DNA from: Typha latifolia | Lineage: Eukaryota > Streptophyta > Magnoliopsida > Poales > Typhaceae | Reading direction: 5' to 3' | Assembly: GCA_019914945.1 (NCBI GenBank) | Contig: CM034113.1 | Span: forward strand, 6,490,850 to 6,554,849 | DNA: 64,000 nucleotides | Shown: one piece after another, positions 48,418 through 63,458 of the stretch | Layout: each line of letters opens with the position of its first letter | Position numbering within the stretch: the first letter of the stretch is position 1 | Program-made: the position numbers and the translations under genes | Notes under the pieces: generated by a model | Seen by the model: only the letters and a program-made list of their open reading frames with translations | What the model was told of the DNA's origin: nothing | Database searches by the model: none

Positions 48418-50364
48418 TCCGATAAGCTCCTCACCCTCTTCTCTTTCTTTAGTGCACTCCTTCACTCTTCTCCCTCTTTCTCTGTTTAACTTAAAAGCAA
48501 GTGTTCGATCTAGATCAGGCATTGACTGATCCTGTTGATACCCTACCAAAACTTATTACTAGTCAATGGTCTGGTTTCGAGGTGAGACTGGATAGGCTAT
48601 GGCAGATCCATATCAGGATTGGCCGACTTGAGTTCGACGCCCGATAGGTCTCCTGCTCAATTAAATGCAAAAAAAAAAAAAATCCACCCATTTGCGTCTT
48701 GTCCACTTAGCCAATTGAAAATATTTCAAACTCAAAATTGATGGGGAGTGTTAGAAACTTAGAATATAGGAACAAAGAATGCTGCACTCTAATAGTTTAA
48801 ACTTTTAGAGTAACCTCAGTCAGTTAAAATGGTATCAAAGTAATTTTCCTTGAGGCGTAGAGTGGAGGAGCCGCACATCTTGTTATCTATCATCTACGCA
48901 CGCGCAATATATAGGGGACATGTGAGAGGGCATGTTAGACATGATATACAGTGTTGTTCATCTATCTAATAGCTTATACTTATCGTCAACTGATTATCCA
49001 ATAAGTATGCTTGATCTGATAGTAAACACTTCTTTCCTTTTAACAACAAATAGTACAGTTGAAAACTTGAAATGACAATTTTCATCATGGACTGTTGTAC
49101 CAGTCGGCACCGTCTCATGTCTCAAATACATGTGCTAGTGAATTATAGGCACCGATATAGGAGTTTCCTAGTGCTCTCTTGTGCCAACCCCAACACTGAT
49201 AACAACCCATGTTACCCTATGCGATAATGTGTCGTACTGACACAGTCATCACTCAATCAGATTGCTAATTAGCACTCCCATGCCACTAGCACGACAGGCC
49301 TTGATTCTCGTATTCTAAATTTTAGATACTTGTGCTGTTTATTTCATTCTGTCTTCCTTTGTGATATCCTATCCCTGATTATAAGCAATTGGCTTTTAGG
49401 GATGACTGATGAGCTATGTCCTGTTTTTTGTACCTGTCAAATAACAAAATCATATGGAGTTAATGACACTTAGTATGGCATTACTATTCTACCAAAACCA
49501 TGATATGATTGTTCCTTATGCGATTTCTCTCTTGTCAGATTCCTTTCTCCTTATGGCATTCCTGTCTTCTCTCTGCACTTGTCTATGAAATGCATCTGTT
49601 ATTACCCACTTCACCTATAAGTTATCTAGTTGTTCTAGATGCATCTGCTATATTTTGAGAATGTGCACACTTAGCAACTGCCGGGAACATGTCACTGATC
49701 CATAATTTTAACCATGTATTGCTAATTTATTGTTGTCTCCAGAAGAATAATCTATCTCAATTAATTTTTTTTGTTCCAAATAACCCTAATGTAGAAAGAA
49801 TGTCAGTAGTATATATAAATTATGTAAATTTGATCTTAGATTATTATTATTTTTTTTCAAGAGAAAGTTTAATGGTGTCCCAATTTGAAATGGTGCGGCT
49901 CAAATTCTAACTTGAGATTTCTCATACAAGATGAGTCTCTTTAACCATTTGAGAATTGTCTCATTGTCTAGATTATTATTTTTATTCTGTGCAAATGAAT
50001 AAAAAGCATTAATTCTTATTATAAGAATCATGTTCAACTTACTGAATGCATGTCTGCATATAATCCTTTTGCACTCTTACATATTTTGCTTGCATTCTCA
50101 AATAAAGTTTATTGACGCTCCTCTTGCAATACATACTTTCAGGATTTTGTGGTTCGCAATGACATGCCCTGTGGTTCAACCATTGGTCCCATACTGGCTA
50201 GTGGTACTGGTATCCGTACTGTCGATGTTGGTGCACCGCAATTATCCATGCATAGCATAAGAGAAATGTGTGCTGTTGATGATGCCAAACATTCCTACGA
50301 GCACTTCAAAGCTTACTTCTATGAATTTACAGAATTGAACGCCAAACTTAAAGTCGATTACTAG
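41375..50364 (+). CDS. aspartyl aminopeptidase (M18 family), 11 exons, complete
   Basis: A zinc peptidase that removes N-terminal Asp or Glu from peptides, working as a dodecameric tetrahedral complex, probably in the cytosol. Exons: 41375-41450, 41586-41721, 41853-41931, 42237-42439, 42709-42778, 43675-43770, 43934-44089, 45843-46019, 46507-46581, 46745-46885, 50143-50364. They sum to 1431 nt, or 476 residues plus stop, the normal length for DNPEP-like enzymes. All introns are GT-AG and every junction keeps frame. Metal and catalytic positions are seen: H84 in GAHTDSP, D262 in GRLDNL, E299-E300 in DHEEVGS, D346 in SADMAH and H440 in LSMHS. The start is supported by [16 protein letters not shown], the usual N-terminal helix. 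It lies divergent from urease and convergent with the cohesin gene. Intron 10 (3.3 kb) carries CT-rich repeats. Confidence 0.97.
44090..45842. other. aminopeptidase intron 7, no recognised element
   Basis: This 1.75-kb intron is AT-rich and non-coding. A slightly GC-richer patch near 45380-45480 may be a transposon scrap. Nothing firm was identified. Confidence 0.5.
47174..48490. repeat. two diverged tandem units of about 640 bp, CT-rich
   Basis: Unit A begins near 47174 with a block around GGGACTGGCCG(T/C)CTA and ATGATACATATCGA. Unit B begins near 47828 with the matching block and ATGATGCATATCAA. Each continues through an AT-rich part into long CT-rich tracts, and each has a GATGCTTCTC(C/T) block (about 47622 and 48252). 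A third short match (GGATTGGCCGACTTGAG) lies at about 48624. Pure CT runs sit at 47674-47704 and 48364-48413. Confidence 0.6.
48364..48413. repeat. (CT)n microsatellite
   Basis: About 25 uninterrupted CT units. This is the longest simple repeat in the window. Confidence 0.95.
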
Positions 50365-51734
50365 AATTGCTTAAGGTATAGTCACCTGTTATCTTGTAAC
50401 ACATTACATAGTTTGACACTGATGCAACTGAAAGAGAATAAGACACACAGAAAACCAACCTATTTGATCCACAGTTGCTTTCTTTATACTTCTAATTATT
50501 GATAAACTATGGAGATGAGATGGAGAGTAAACATGATCAAATTACTTTAATTTCTTATATATCAGGCATGACTCGGTGGCATTGTTTTACAAAAGACCTT
50601 TAGTTGCCTCCCACCTCGACATCAGCCTTATAATCTTTTATCATGGTCTAGTGGGTGACCGGGATATCTCAATTCTGTCTGGATTAGTCACTGTTTTATA
50701 TTGCTTGTTCATGCACTAAGCTTGTACTTGGTTTGATCGTTAATTTGTTATCTTGAGCTCTTTCTTTTCTTTTTTCTTTTTGGTCACAAGACTACATACC
50801 ACTATCTATCTAGCATTAATAGTCCAGATGACTTTACCAGCTTATAATCTTCAAAAATATTGGTTGATTATAGAAGAAATCAAGCTCCCACTTTTAGATT
50901 CTCTTCGAATTTTGTGGTTTTTTTTTTGTGGAGAAGATATCCTTTTATGTGGTATTTTTTTTTTCTGAGAGAAGTGAAGACCTAATAATGTCCAAGTTAA
51001 ATTGGTACCATTGAGATTTGAATCTGGTACGTTCATCCTACATTAAATATTTGAGTGCCATCCTATTGGCATCCTTTTATGTGCTATTTGCTTACTGTAT
51101 CCTCTATTTCATTCTTTGCATAATCTCCACCAAATTATTACATAATTGTACAGGTTGCACAAAATGTTATACAGCTGATTGAACAAAGTTGGTCACTGGT
51201 TGGCTTTGTACCTGGAACTGTACAAGCTTGCATTTTTTGAGAGCTTCTTTCACTTGTGTATAATAAACCCAGCAGATTGAGAATGCTAATGCAGAAGGAG
51301 AAAACAAATACCAGGAGAAAAACCAAACAGCTATTAACACAATTATCCAGAAGGAGACAATAGAACACAGTACACAATCTATGTTACTGGAAACATGAAG
51401 TGAAATATTGACGCTGGACATCCTGATTCATCCAAAGATAGAAAGTAACATACTGCCATTGTTGCGAAAAACAGTTAAATAGAGGAAGAAATATGAGCAA
51501 GAAAACTTCACTAGTTAAACTGGTAAAATATCTTCCAACATTTTGGGATCAATATATACACCTCCTCTCGAGCAAGTTTACATAGGCGAGGGCTAAAAGA
51601 GATTCCTTCTGTTTTTATACTACAAAATCCCCAACCCCACCAACTGAAGAAAGAGGAAGAAACAGATGGTGCTATTTTCTGTTCCTGGTCAAAATTCTGT
51701 ATCTAGTCAGCTAGTTAGGCAAGAACTATTCCTG
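50365..51734. other. convergent intergenic region
   Basis: This 1.37-kb stretch lies between the stop codons of the aminopeptidase (plus) and cohesin (minus) genes and holds both 3' untranslated regions. T-rich runs at about 50760-50780 and 50920-50965. No gene or element was identified. Confidence 0.6.
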
Positions 51735-54700
51735 TTATCGCGTTTTTGTAAACTGGGACTCTAGTCGAGTTGCTGATATAGTAATGTCATCATAAGGCAA
51801 GTCCTGCTGGACGTCGATGAAATCATAGCCCTTCAGAACCTATAAAAGAAAAGAAAAGGAGGTTTATTGAAACAGAAATTACATTTAACCATATTACTCA
51901 TGCAGCAATAACAGCAACACTAAGAACGGATGGATGTTGTATGGAAAAAGGAAGGATACCAGCCTTACCTATAAAGACAACAATTTATTGCTGACAATAA
52001 AAAGAAGGAAAAAAGAGTTCAATTGTGCAGCATCACTTTAGATATAGATTTGCTGAAATTAAAAAGAGTGCCTGCTGATCGAGAAGGTGGCCTCTGCATC
52101 AGGTGATGCTATTTCATTATATAAAACCACAACGGCCTTCTGCTTACTTAATTGCCAAGGAGTTGCACATGGTGCTTCCTCTACTAACTAGGATGGGTTA
52201 GGGCCCTTGAAATGATAAATTAGGGTTAAACCAGAAAATAGAATTAGTTAGCTGATTTGCACCAAGGTAGCAAAATATGACGAAAAAGGTGGCCTCTCCA
52301 AAGGGGTAAAATGACTTTGGGAAGACTGATGACAGAATGGAGGGTGATGGAGAAGGTGGCACACTACAATGGAAACCTCGACATAAACTTGGGACGAAGA
52401 AGAGTAAAGAAGATCAAATCGTTGATTGAATGGGAGGAGAAGAGATGAGAAGAGGAGGAGAAGTGGATTTTACAGGATGAGAATGTTGTTTATGTTGGTT
52501 ATGATTTGGAGATAGTAAGTAGTGCGTGGCTAATAGTTCTGACTCCTTATTGTCAATTCAATAAAATTAGACAAAATAATGCTAATTGGAAAATGAAGTG
52601 CAGTAAGTTGCAAAAAAGCCCATATAAGATGTCTTCATGCATGAAAAATGACATACCAACTTTTACCATAAGATTCCATCACAAAATCCACCTTACAATT
52701 TTGATCAATATAAACCTTATTAAATAAATCATATTCCTTCAAAATAAGAGTAGAAACATATAAAAAAAACATCTCACTTGCCTAGGATTTGCTTCTGCAA
52801 TTGGACTATATTTTTCCCATCTCAATTTTCCTTAAATTGTATAAAACAGTTTAACATGAATTGAATCACAAGCTCAATGGGCAACTTGAACTACAGTAGT
52901 GAAGAATCATTGTGAAGAGAACATACATACCAGAGTCTCAAAAAAGAATCTAGCACATATTCCTTTTGGTTTCCCTTCTAGAATTTGTGACAAACTCAAA
53001 AATCTGTTTTGATCTTCATCTTTAAAATTGAGAAATCTGTTTTGCAGATATTGTGCCACAGCCCTGAACAATTAGATATAACAAGTGTGGTCATGATTTA
53101 GAAAAACAAGAATAGAAATTCAGTTGGACCTGGTTCTTTCCCCTACCTAGTTCTGACTGGCCATTCACTACCTGCAAAACAACATGTATAAATGAAAATA
53201 CTGCAGACCCGATCCATTCACTATTCCATCACACCAAAACAGACCAAAGTTCTACAAGAACACACAAAACAATACCTTGATCAACAACGATGCCTTCATG
53301 AGAGACAAGATCCTGTACGCAGTATTTACCAAAATTTGCAGTGATATTATGGTTTACAACAACAGCAAGGAGATTGCATCTAAAACTGACAAGGTGCAAT
53401 GAAGGGGAAAAAAAACTAAACAAGACTCTTACTATATCCAGAAAATTTAAAGCAGCATCTGATGCCTCCATGGAAGTTGCTTCATGCAACTTATTAGCTT
53501 TGTCTATTAAATAAGTTTCTGGCGCCGAAGCTTCTGCAACCTTTTCCTGGAACGACTCATTTAAGTCAGCAGATTTATCTAGACCACTATTTTGTTGCAC
53601 ATTGTCTGATCGAACACCACGACTTAAAAATATCTCAGCAGCTGAATAATCAGAAACGATATTTCTGAAGAGAGCTTGTAGGTCTGAAGACATACCTGCA
53701 GGAAAGTAGAACTATCAATCAGACAGAAGATCAAAAGGAAATAATAAACATACTTAGAAAAGGTAAGATGTTAACTTACAGGTAATTAGAGGGTCCATTA
53801 GAGTTTGCTTAATATAAGTAATTCTTTTCTCCTTCCAAGCATCAAGAGAAGTATGAGGTGCTTTCCTCCTTTTCAAAACTAGATTACTTGCATCATGTAT
53901 TCCCTGCCTCAGGGTCCTGCAATAATTCAGGATAGGTGTCTCCATATAAAAGCCTTCACAAGAAGGAACGGAGAGCAATTTTTCACATATATTTGCATGC
54001 CCAATATAATGAACCTTGTGAAGGCCGGGCAGAGTTAGCGTGCACCTCTGGTGGTCAGATGTTTTCTCTGATACAATTTGTTTTCGTACAGTGCACTACT
54101 ATTACCTTTTATAGACATATCCAAAAGAAAATATGTTTGTAACATGCTTAAGAAAGGATCAGCGACACCATCTTTAACTTGCACTTATTATTTTTTCTAA
54201 AAAAAACTTGCACTTATGTTAAACATTTCCTAAAAGTAAGGACCAAGTGAAGTATTACCTAAAATTATTTAATAATAGTTAATAATCCCATTAAAATTGG
54301 CTGACAATGAATCACCCTAATCGAAGAGCAACCACAAATTCATGAGTGCAAAAATGCATCTTATTCTCAAAAAATAAATAATAATGATCAACTAGTTGAT
54401 TGAAAATGGTTTTACTTACTCATTTGATAACACTATGCTCTCATCATACAAGTTCTTTCTTTTCCTCAATCTCAGAGGAGGCTCTCTCTTAGCTGGTGTT
54501 GTGACTACAAAATTAGGTGAAACAAGCTCTGGACAAACAAAAAAAAAAGCTGTCAAAATCTAACAAAGGAATACTCTCCAGATATACATAAGGGCATGAT
54601 TTACATGATGATACCTCTAACATGCATGCATTAACTTCTAAAAAAAGTACATTTATGAGATACTACCTGAATCACTTGCTGGATGAGATTTATCAAGAGT

Positions 54701-57309
54701 CTTGGTTGGAGTTGTCGCCTCTGAAATTTCCACAAGAAGGGTTCCAGACTTTTGATCATTTGATGATAGTTCTTTATGCAAACTTACAGTTCCTGACTGC
54801 TCTTTTTGTTCAAATTCTTTTTCTGTAACTCCTGGAAACGGTGTCTTGTTCAACTTCTCCAGATGCACCAGATTTGCTGATTCTCCGTCTACTGTCTCCT
54901 GAGCACCAATACTTTCATGGGCTCCATGTACATCTAAATTCTGGAATTTTGCACGAAGCTTCTCCCTTTTTACGACTAATCTGTTAGTGTATGGCTCACT
55001 TATCTCAAGGTCAATATCCATCGCATCAGATAGGAAAGTGCTGTTTCACAAACATATTGTTAGCCGAGGAATATTTTCTAGATTTTGTCATGAAAAATGC
55101 AATAATTCTTTGACATACTTATCTACTGGTGTAAAACAAACAGAATTGAACTCAGCATGAGCAAATCGTTCCCAATGGTAATACTGCTGCCATATATAAA
55201 ATAAAACCAATGCTTCAGTCATGTGCACAACTATAAAAATCAACTCTATTTAGTAGGCAGTCAACCACTGATAGCTAGTATTAATGGATGAATGATGAGC
55301 GGGGAAATAAATGATCACCTCATTAGAGAGGAAAGTGTGATCCCGCTCATCTACCCAGCTATCTGTTGCAGGAAAAACATTTCAAGAAAGAGTTTATAGA
55401 ATAATAGAATAACTTTCGGCAACAGAAAAAAAATTGGTGTCTTGTATTTATGAAAGTGGACCTCCTATAATTGTGGGCAATTTATTTAGAAATATTGCTT
55501 GTGGGTCTTCATAGTTAGAAACAAATTAGAGCACAATGTGGAATAATTGCTGGACGACCATGATAAAGAAAGAAACTTCAGGAATCATACCTTGAAGTGC
55601 TGCATGTTCATAGGGTTCAGCTGTATCTCTGGACAAAACCAGGAATATGAATAACTATCTGAAGACAATAGACAGTTAATTTGATCAATGCAAACAACAT
55701 TTAACTACAGTTTGCTGGTACATACAGTTCATCTGGAATCTCTAGGTCAAAAGAATCAAGCTCAAATGTTCTCGGTACTTCAATAGTTACATGATCAGTT
55801 TGTGCACGCATTGCCTCAATCAGTGCTAGGGGAGTTACTTCTCTTGGCAAAGAATCCTTCTGCGGGGCATGCTTAACCTTGTAATGTGATCTTCTAGTTG
55901 TTCCCTTTGACACAGTTCGCCGTCTCGGCACAAATGATCTTCCTATATAAGCTAAAGCCTCATTACAGTCATTGTAAAGGAAATCAACTTTCTTTGAGAA
56001 TATCCGGACGATTCCAAGTAGGAGTTGAGCCATAATTCTATACGAAATTTGGATTTCAGGCATGATCTTATCTGCCCCGAATGAGAACAAGAACCAAACC
56101 AGAATCAGTGAGTGGAATTGGAAGTTAATAAGAATGGCAAATTACTAAAAATATCATACTAGCATATGGAAAAATAGAGAAATGTGACATGAAAAGTTAG
56201 TGGGCCCTAAAGAATGACCAAGCAGGAAGAGGTCAAGGAGCACAAAGATAAATATCGAGTTTTTTTCGCAAAGTACCTACAGGGGAAAATATTTCCCAAA
56301 ATACAGTATTTTTCAAACTATTTTCCCAAACTAATACAATTTTTGTTAGCTTAGGGCCACAATTTATAAATTTTTATATAGAAAATTTGAAATTAAAATT
56401 TGGTGATTTTGAGCACACCCTATTGCCAATAAGTCTTTGTCAAATCTTCACGATGACGTGTTTTATGACCAAAATAGATGACCCAGCGCAAAATTATAAT
56501 AATCTAAACTTTTTCTTTATATTTTGCCAATATCTTTCTTGTCTAAGGTTTGATTAAACTCCGATCATAATCATTACATCCGTTTCTCTTTCATTTTCGC
56601 AACGACATATCATATGTCCAACACGGCCTTTTGTTTGGAAAGTTATGCTCTTCCAAAAGAGTGATTTATAAATCGCTTCTTGAGAAAGTGTATTATATAG
56701 AAAATAATGGTTTGATAAATCCAATAAGAATCATTGTCTGATACACTGATTTTTCGCGTGGTGTTAGTACTGTATTTTGGGAAATATTTTTCCCCGCGGC
56801 GATACTTTGGGAAAAAAACTCGATAAAAATCTACTCTATATTGAAGTAATGTTAAAATGCTTCTAAACCTACCAGTCCTACAGTACTATATAATAATAAC
56901 AACATCTCTCTCATAACCTAATCAACTACTCAACCCTGTCACGGAAAAGGAGAGAAAAGGTTAAGGAAAACAGAGCGAGAAAAGAAAAAACCAACTTTTT
57001 TTGCACTATCGTAGATAGTTTAAAAAAGAAAGAAAAAACACAACTTTACAGAACTCCACACTGAAATTCCTCACAGGAAGTACCAAAAATTGGTGGGAAT
57101 CGCTACTAAAAACAACAGATAAGGAGAGGAAGATGGCGTTGGAGGAAGACCAACAAGAGGGAAACCGAAGAAAAGGGAGATTTACCTATGGATGAGGAGA
57201 TATCGGTGTCGGCAATTTGTTCCTTCTTGAGCTTTTTGAAGCAGTAAGCAGCGACCCAGATGGTGCCCAAAGGCCCGTTCCTTGAGAGAAGCGAGTGTGA
57301 GTAGAACAT
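51735..57309 (-). CDS. RAD21/SCC1-type cohesin kleisin, 13 exons, complete
   Basis: The kleisin subunit closes the SMC1-SMC3 cohesin ring that holds sister chromatids together in the nucleus. Exons in transcript order: 57186-57309, 55726-56071, 55591-55628, 55319-55362, 55119-55186, 54667-55040, 54420-54528, 53780-53916, 53433-53695, 53276-53312, 53147-53171, 52931-53063, 51735-51839. They total 1803 nt, or 600 residues plus stop. The N-terminus MFYSHSLLSRNGPLGTIWVA and the VRIFSKKVDFLYNDC helix are the Rad21/Rec8 N-domain that binds SMC3. Residues about 522-600 form the winged-helix SMC1-binding C-domain. The Lys/Arg-rich RLRKRK segment lies near residues 353-358. The N-domain most resembles Arabidopsis SYN2 (RAD21.1) rather than meiotic SYN1/REC8. 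The middle is poorly conserved, as usual. Several exons are tiny (25, 37, 38 and 44 nt). The assignment to SYN2 is from memory of the family. Confidence 0.93.
56255..56823. mobile_element. MITE with long terminal inverted repeats in RAD21 intron 1
   Basis: The element is about 569 bp. The left end starts TCGAGTTTTTTTCGCAAAGT, and the reverse complement of the right end starts TCGAGTTTTTTTCCCAAAGT. The match continues for about 55 bp through a shared ATATTTCCCAAAATACAGTA segment. There is no coding capacity. Long terminal repeats suggest a MULE-type or similar non-autonomous element. The flanks are AT-rich, and no clear target duplication could be chosen. Confidence 0.8.
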
Positions 57310-57315
57310 TGCTCT

Positions 57316-57334
57316 TCTCTCTCTCTCTCTCTCT
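57316..57334. repeat. (CT)n tract: GA repeat in the RAD21 5' leader
   Basis: On the minus strand this is a GA run ending six bases before the ATG at 57309. It mirrors the GA tract that ends five bases before the aminopeptidase ATG. Confidence 0.85.
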
Positions 57335-57479
57335 AAACTCTTTTGTGTGTAAACTCTCTATAACTAGAAACATATAAAGAAGAGGAGAGAGGAGAGGTAG
57401 GCTTTCCAAGGAAGGCAGGCAGGGAAGAACGGGCAAGACGAGGAGGGCGAGCACACACAAAAGAAGACGATTATTACCA

Positions 57480-60159
57480 AATTACCCTTAAACTTCAGTT
57501 TTGCACTTTCCACCCCAGGCCATGTAGTATTTTAAATAAAGGGCATATTATAGTTTACATTTAAGCAGCTAACCCCCTCTATCCCTGTTATTCTCAAAAT
57601 TAGATTATATTATATGCGAGTAATTAGGTCTTTCCACTTCCTTCTTAACGGCTGGCTAATAATTAGAACTCGATTGATTCGGACCAAATTAAGTTGATCG
57701 ATATACTTATTATATTGTTTATTTTCAAATAAAGTCTTCATAATTATATCTAAACCTCCGTTGACCATAGTCCATTTAAAATAGACCCTCTTATTTATTT
57801 TGATATTATGACTTGTTTAACTATGTAAAACCTAATAAATATTTTTTCTGTTTCACTATAAAAACTATTTTACCTTAAAAATTAAAAATTAAAAATTAAA
57901 TAATTATTTAATATTTTTATTCACGCCATTATCAATTCTGCGTCCATCTATGAGAAGATTCGATTTCATTTTTTTCTATTTATAAGTGAATTTTGATACG
58001 AGAACGAACGAATAAACTAGTTTCACTATCATATCCGACAAAACTCAGGTACCCTAATAAATGGTAGAATCAACCCTAATAAATGCAATTACTACCCTTT
58101 TAATTGGTGGATTCTATGTCCATTGCATTTGTTGAATTTGTGAATTTAGAGCTCAATTTGTATTTTTTTTAATTTTTTTTTTACTGGAGGGCTATTTTGT
58201 TAATTTTCAAGCTGGCGGTGTCATTTTGGGAAGTGAACGTCTCAACGGTCATTTAGGGGTGACCGGGGAAGCCTGCGAGTGCCACGTCATAACAACAAGG
58301 GATTAAAAATAAGGGGAAGAAGAGGGAGGGAGACCGACAGGGGAAGTACAGTCGAACCTTTCCGTTTTTAGTTGTTATTCCATTTACGAGTTTTTGACCA
58401 AATTGGTCATCCTCGTAGATAAATTTACGGGTATAATGCGTTTTACCCCCTTTACTTTGGCATAAAATCAATTTAGCGCTCTATATTTTGCTTTTATAGG
58501 GAAATTTTGCATTTAAGCCTGCCTTTCATCTATTTACAATTTACACCCTATATTTTTACTTTTTACGGATTGAGCATTTTATTTATGTTAAATATGTGCG
58601 AAAAATACTTTGATATTAATTTCACTGACTGAACTTAACTAAACTATTAGGTTAACTTAACTATGCAAAATATTACTAAAAGAGTTAAATACATTTTAAT
58701 CCTTTTTACTTATGCTCAAAATTAGTTTACCTTAAAAAAATCTCAAACTAGTCCCTTTACTTACGACTAAACTAAAATTAATAATTTTTCTGTCAAAATT
58801 AACGGAGGTTGTTCAAATGACTAAAATAGATGAGTTTTTTTATCTAATTTTTTTAACTCCATATTTATCTTGCTCCTAGATGTGATATAACTATTAAACT
58901 TTATAAAAAAAAACTAAGTTTAATAAAACTTACTACTTAGTTAGCACAATCTAGAAAGTAAGAAGAAAACATGTGAGTATTTTTTAAGAGAAAAAAATAC
59001 TTATATAAGAGGGAAAGAGCAATTTGTCCATAAAAAATAAAAAATAGAGAGAATTTAGGTCCTCCTTTCTACTACTAATGGTCTCACTTTAGTCATTATT
59101 ATAGTGTTTTGGTTTGAGACTTTTTAATGTACATTAGATAAATTGTTTGTCCAAGTAAGTACACGAGAGTACCCTTACTAAAATATCGTTACCCAATCCA
59201 AAATCCTTAACCCAAAAAACCAGATCTAACTTAAAAATACCCTTATTAAAATATCTTACCCAAAAAAAATATTTACTTAAACTACGAGACTAGAGGATAA
59301 ATGATGTTGGATAAGAATTTACTTTAAATTTTAGTCGAACCAAAATTGCTCTCTATTATTGCTTTGACACTTGAGGTTGGAGGAGAAGATAAAATTCATT
59401 GCGGACTTAAAGTTTGTAAGCCCACAATTATTTTAATTTCTTTCAAAAAAATAAGAAACTATCATTCAAAAATATATATACATTTTTATAATAACTAACT
59501 TCAAAGCCATGACCCAAGAGCATTTTCGGTCGGTTTTGCCTACATATCCTCATTTTCTTCTCAAAAATAATATATTTTTTTCACATTTTCATATCACATT
59601 AAAATTAACAATTACACTATTAATTAGCCTAGTTCACAATCAACCCCCCCAAAGAACTGCCGCAGTCATTTCCTTCAAATATTTTTGAAGACAGAATCAT
59701 TTCTCCAATAAGTTTAAAAGACAAATCTAATTCACAGAATAATCATTTATTGCCACTGAAGATGTATACAAGATTTGGGCAAAGAGCAAAGAGAAGAGTA
59801 CAATCTCCCAGTAAATTATTTTGGTACTCCAGACATGCACTGCAGCAATCAAAGCCAAATTCTCAAAAGATATGCACTGCAGCAGAGACATAATATCTTG
59901 ACAAATGTAGCAACTCATTGTAGAATCACAGGTTATGGTACACAAGTTTTTGTTTCATGTCAAATGTTCTTTATTTCGGAACCAAATTTGGTAAACACTG
60001 AGTTCAGCAGAGCTGATCCAAACAGTTTGGATGAAAATGGGAAAATCTGCAGGGATTCAAACCCTAGCAAACAATGCATCAGGTTACTCAGATTGATAAA
60101 ACAAAGTAGGCTTTCAACTCAAAAGGTTTACATTTAAGTCAGAGTAAGAGATCGCCAGT
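57480..60159. other. AT-rich spacer between RAD21 and adenylate kinase
   Basis: No gene was recognised. The part from 57310 to about 57480 should contain the RAD21 leader and promoter. Segments near 58430-58830 have the repetitive style of short DNA-transposon scraps (CCCTATATTTT- and GTCCCTTTACTT-like blocks), not resolved further. The stretch from about 59740 to 60159 is probably the adenylate kinase 3' untranslated region. Confidence 0.5.

Positions 60160-63458
<3,299 letters not shown>

Larger units (their letters stand above)
46886..50142. other. aminopeptidase intron 10 with diverged tandem repeats and CT tracts
   Basis: This 3.26-kb intron contains two diverged units of about 640 bp (listed separately). 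Near 49100-49300 there is a patch with GGCACC, TCGTACTGACAC and CACTAGCACGAC motifs, similar in character to those at 205-300 and 14317-14405, probably DNA-transposon remnants. The rest is AT-rich. Confidence 0.5.

Noticed and set aside
48289..48549. Frames with poly Ser-Leu or Arg-Glu
   Set aside because: They are translations of the (CT)n microsatellite.
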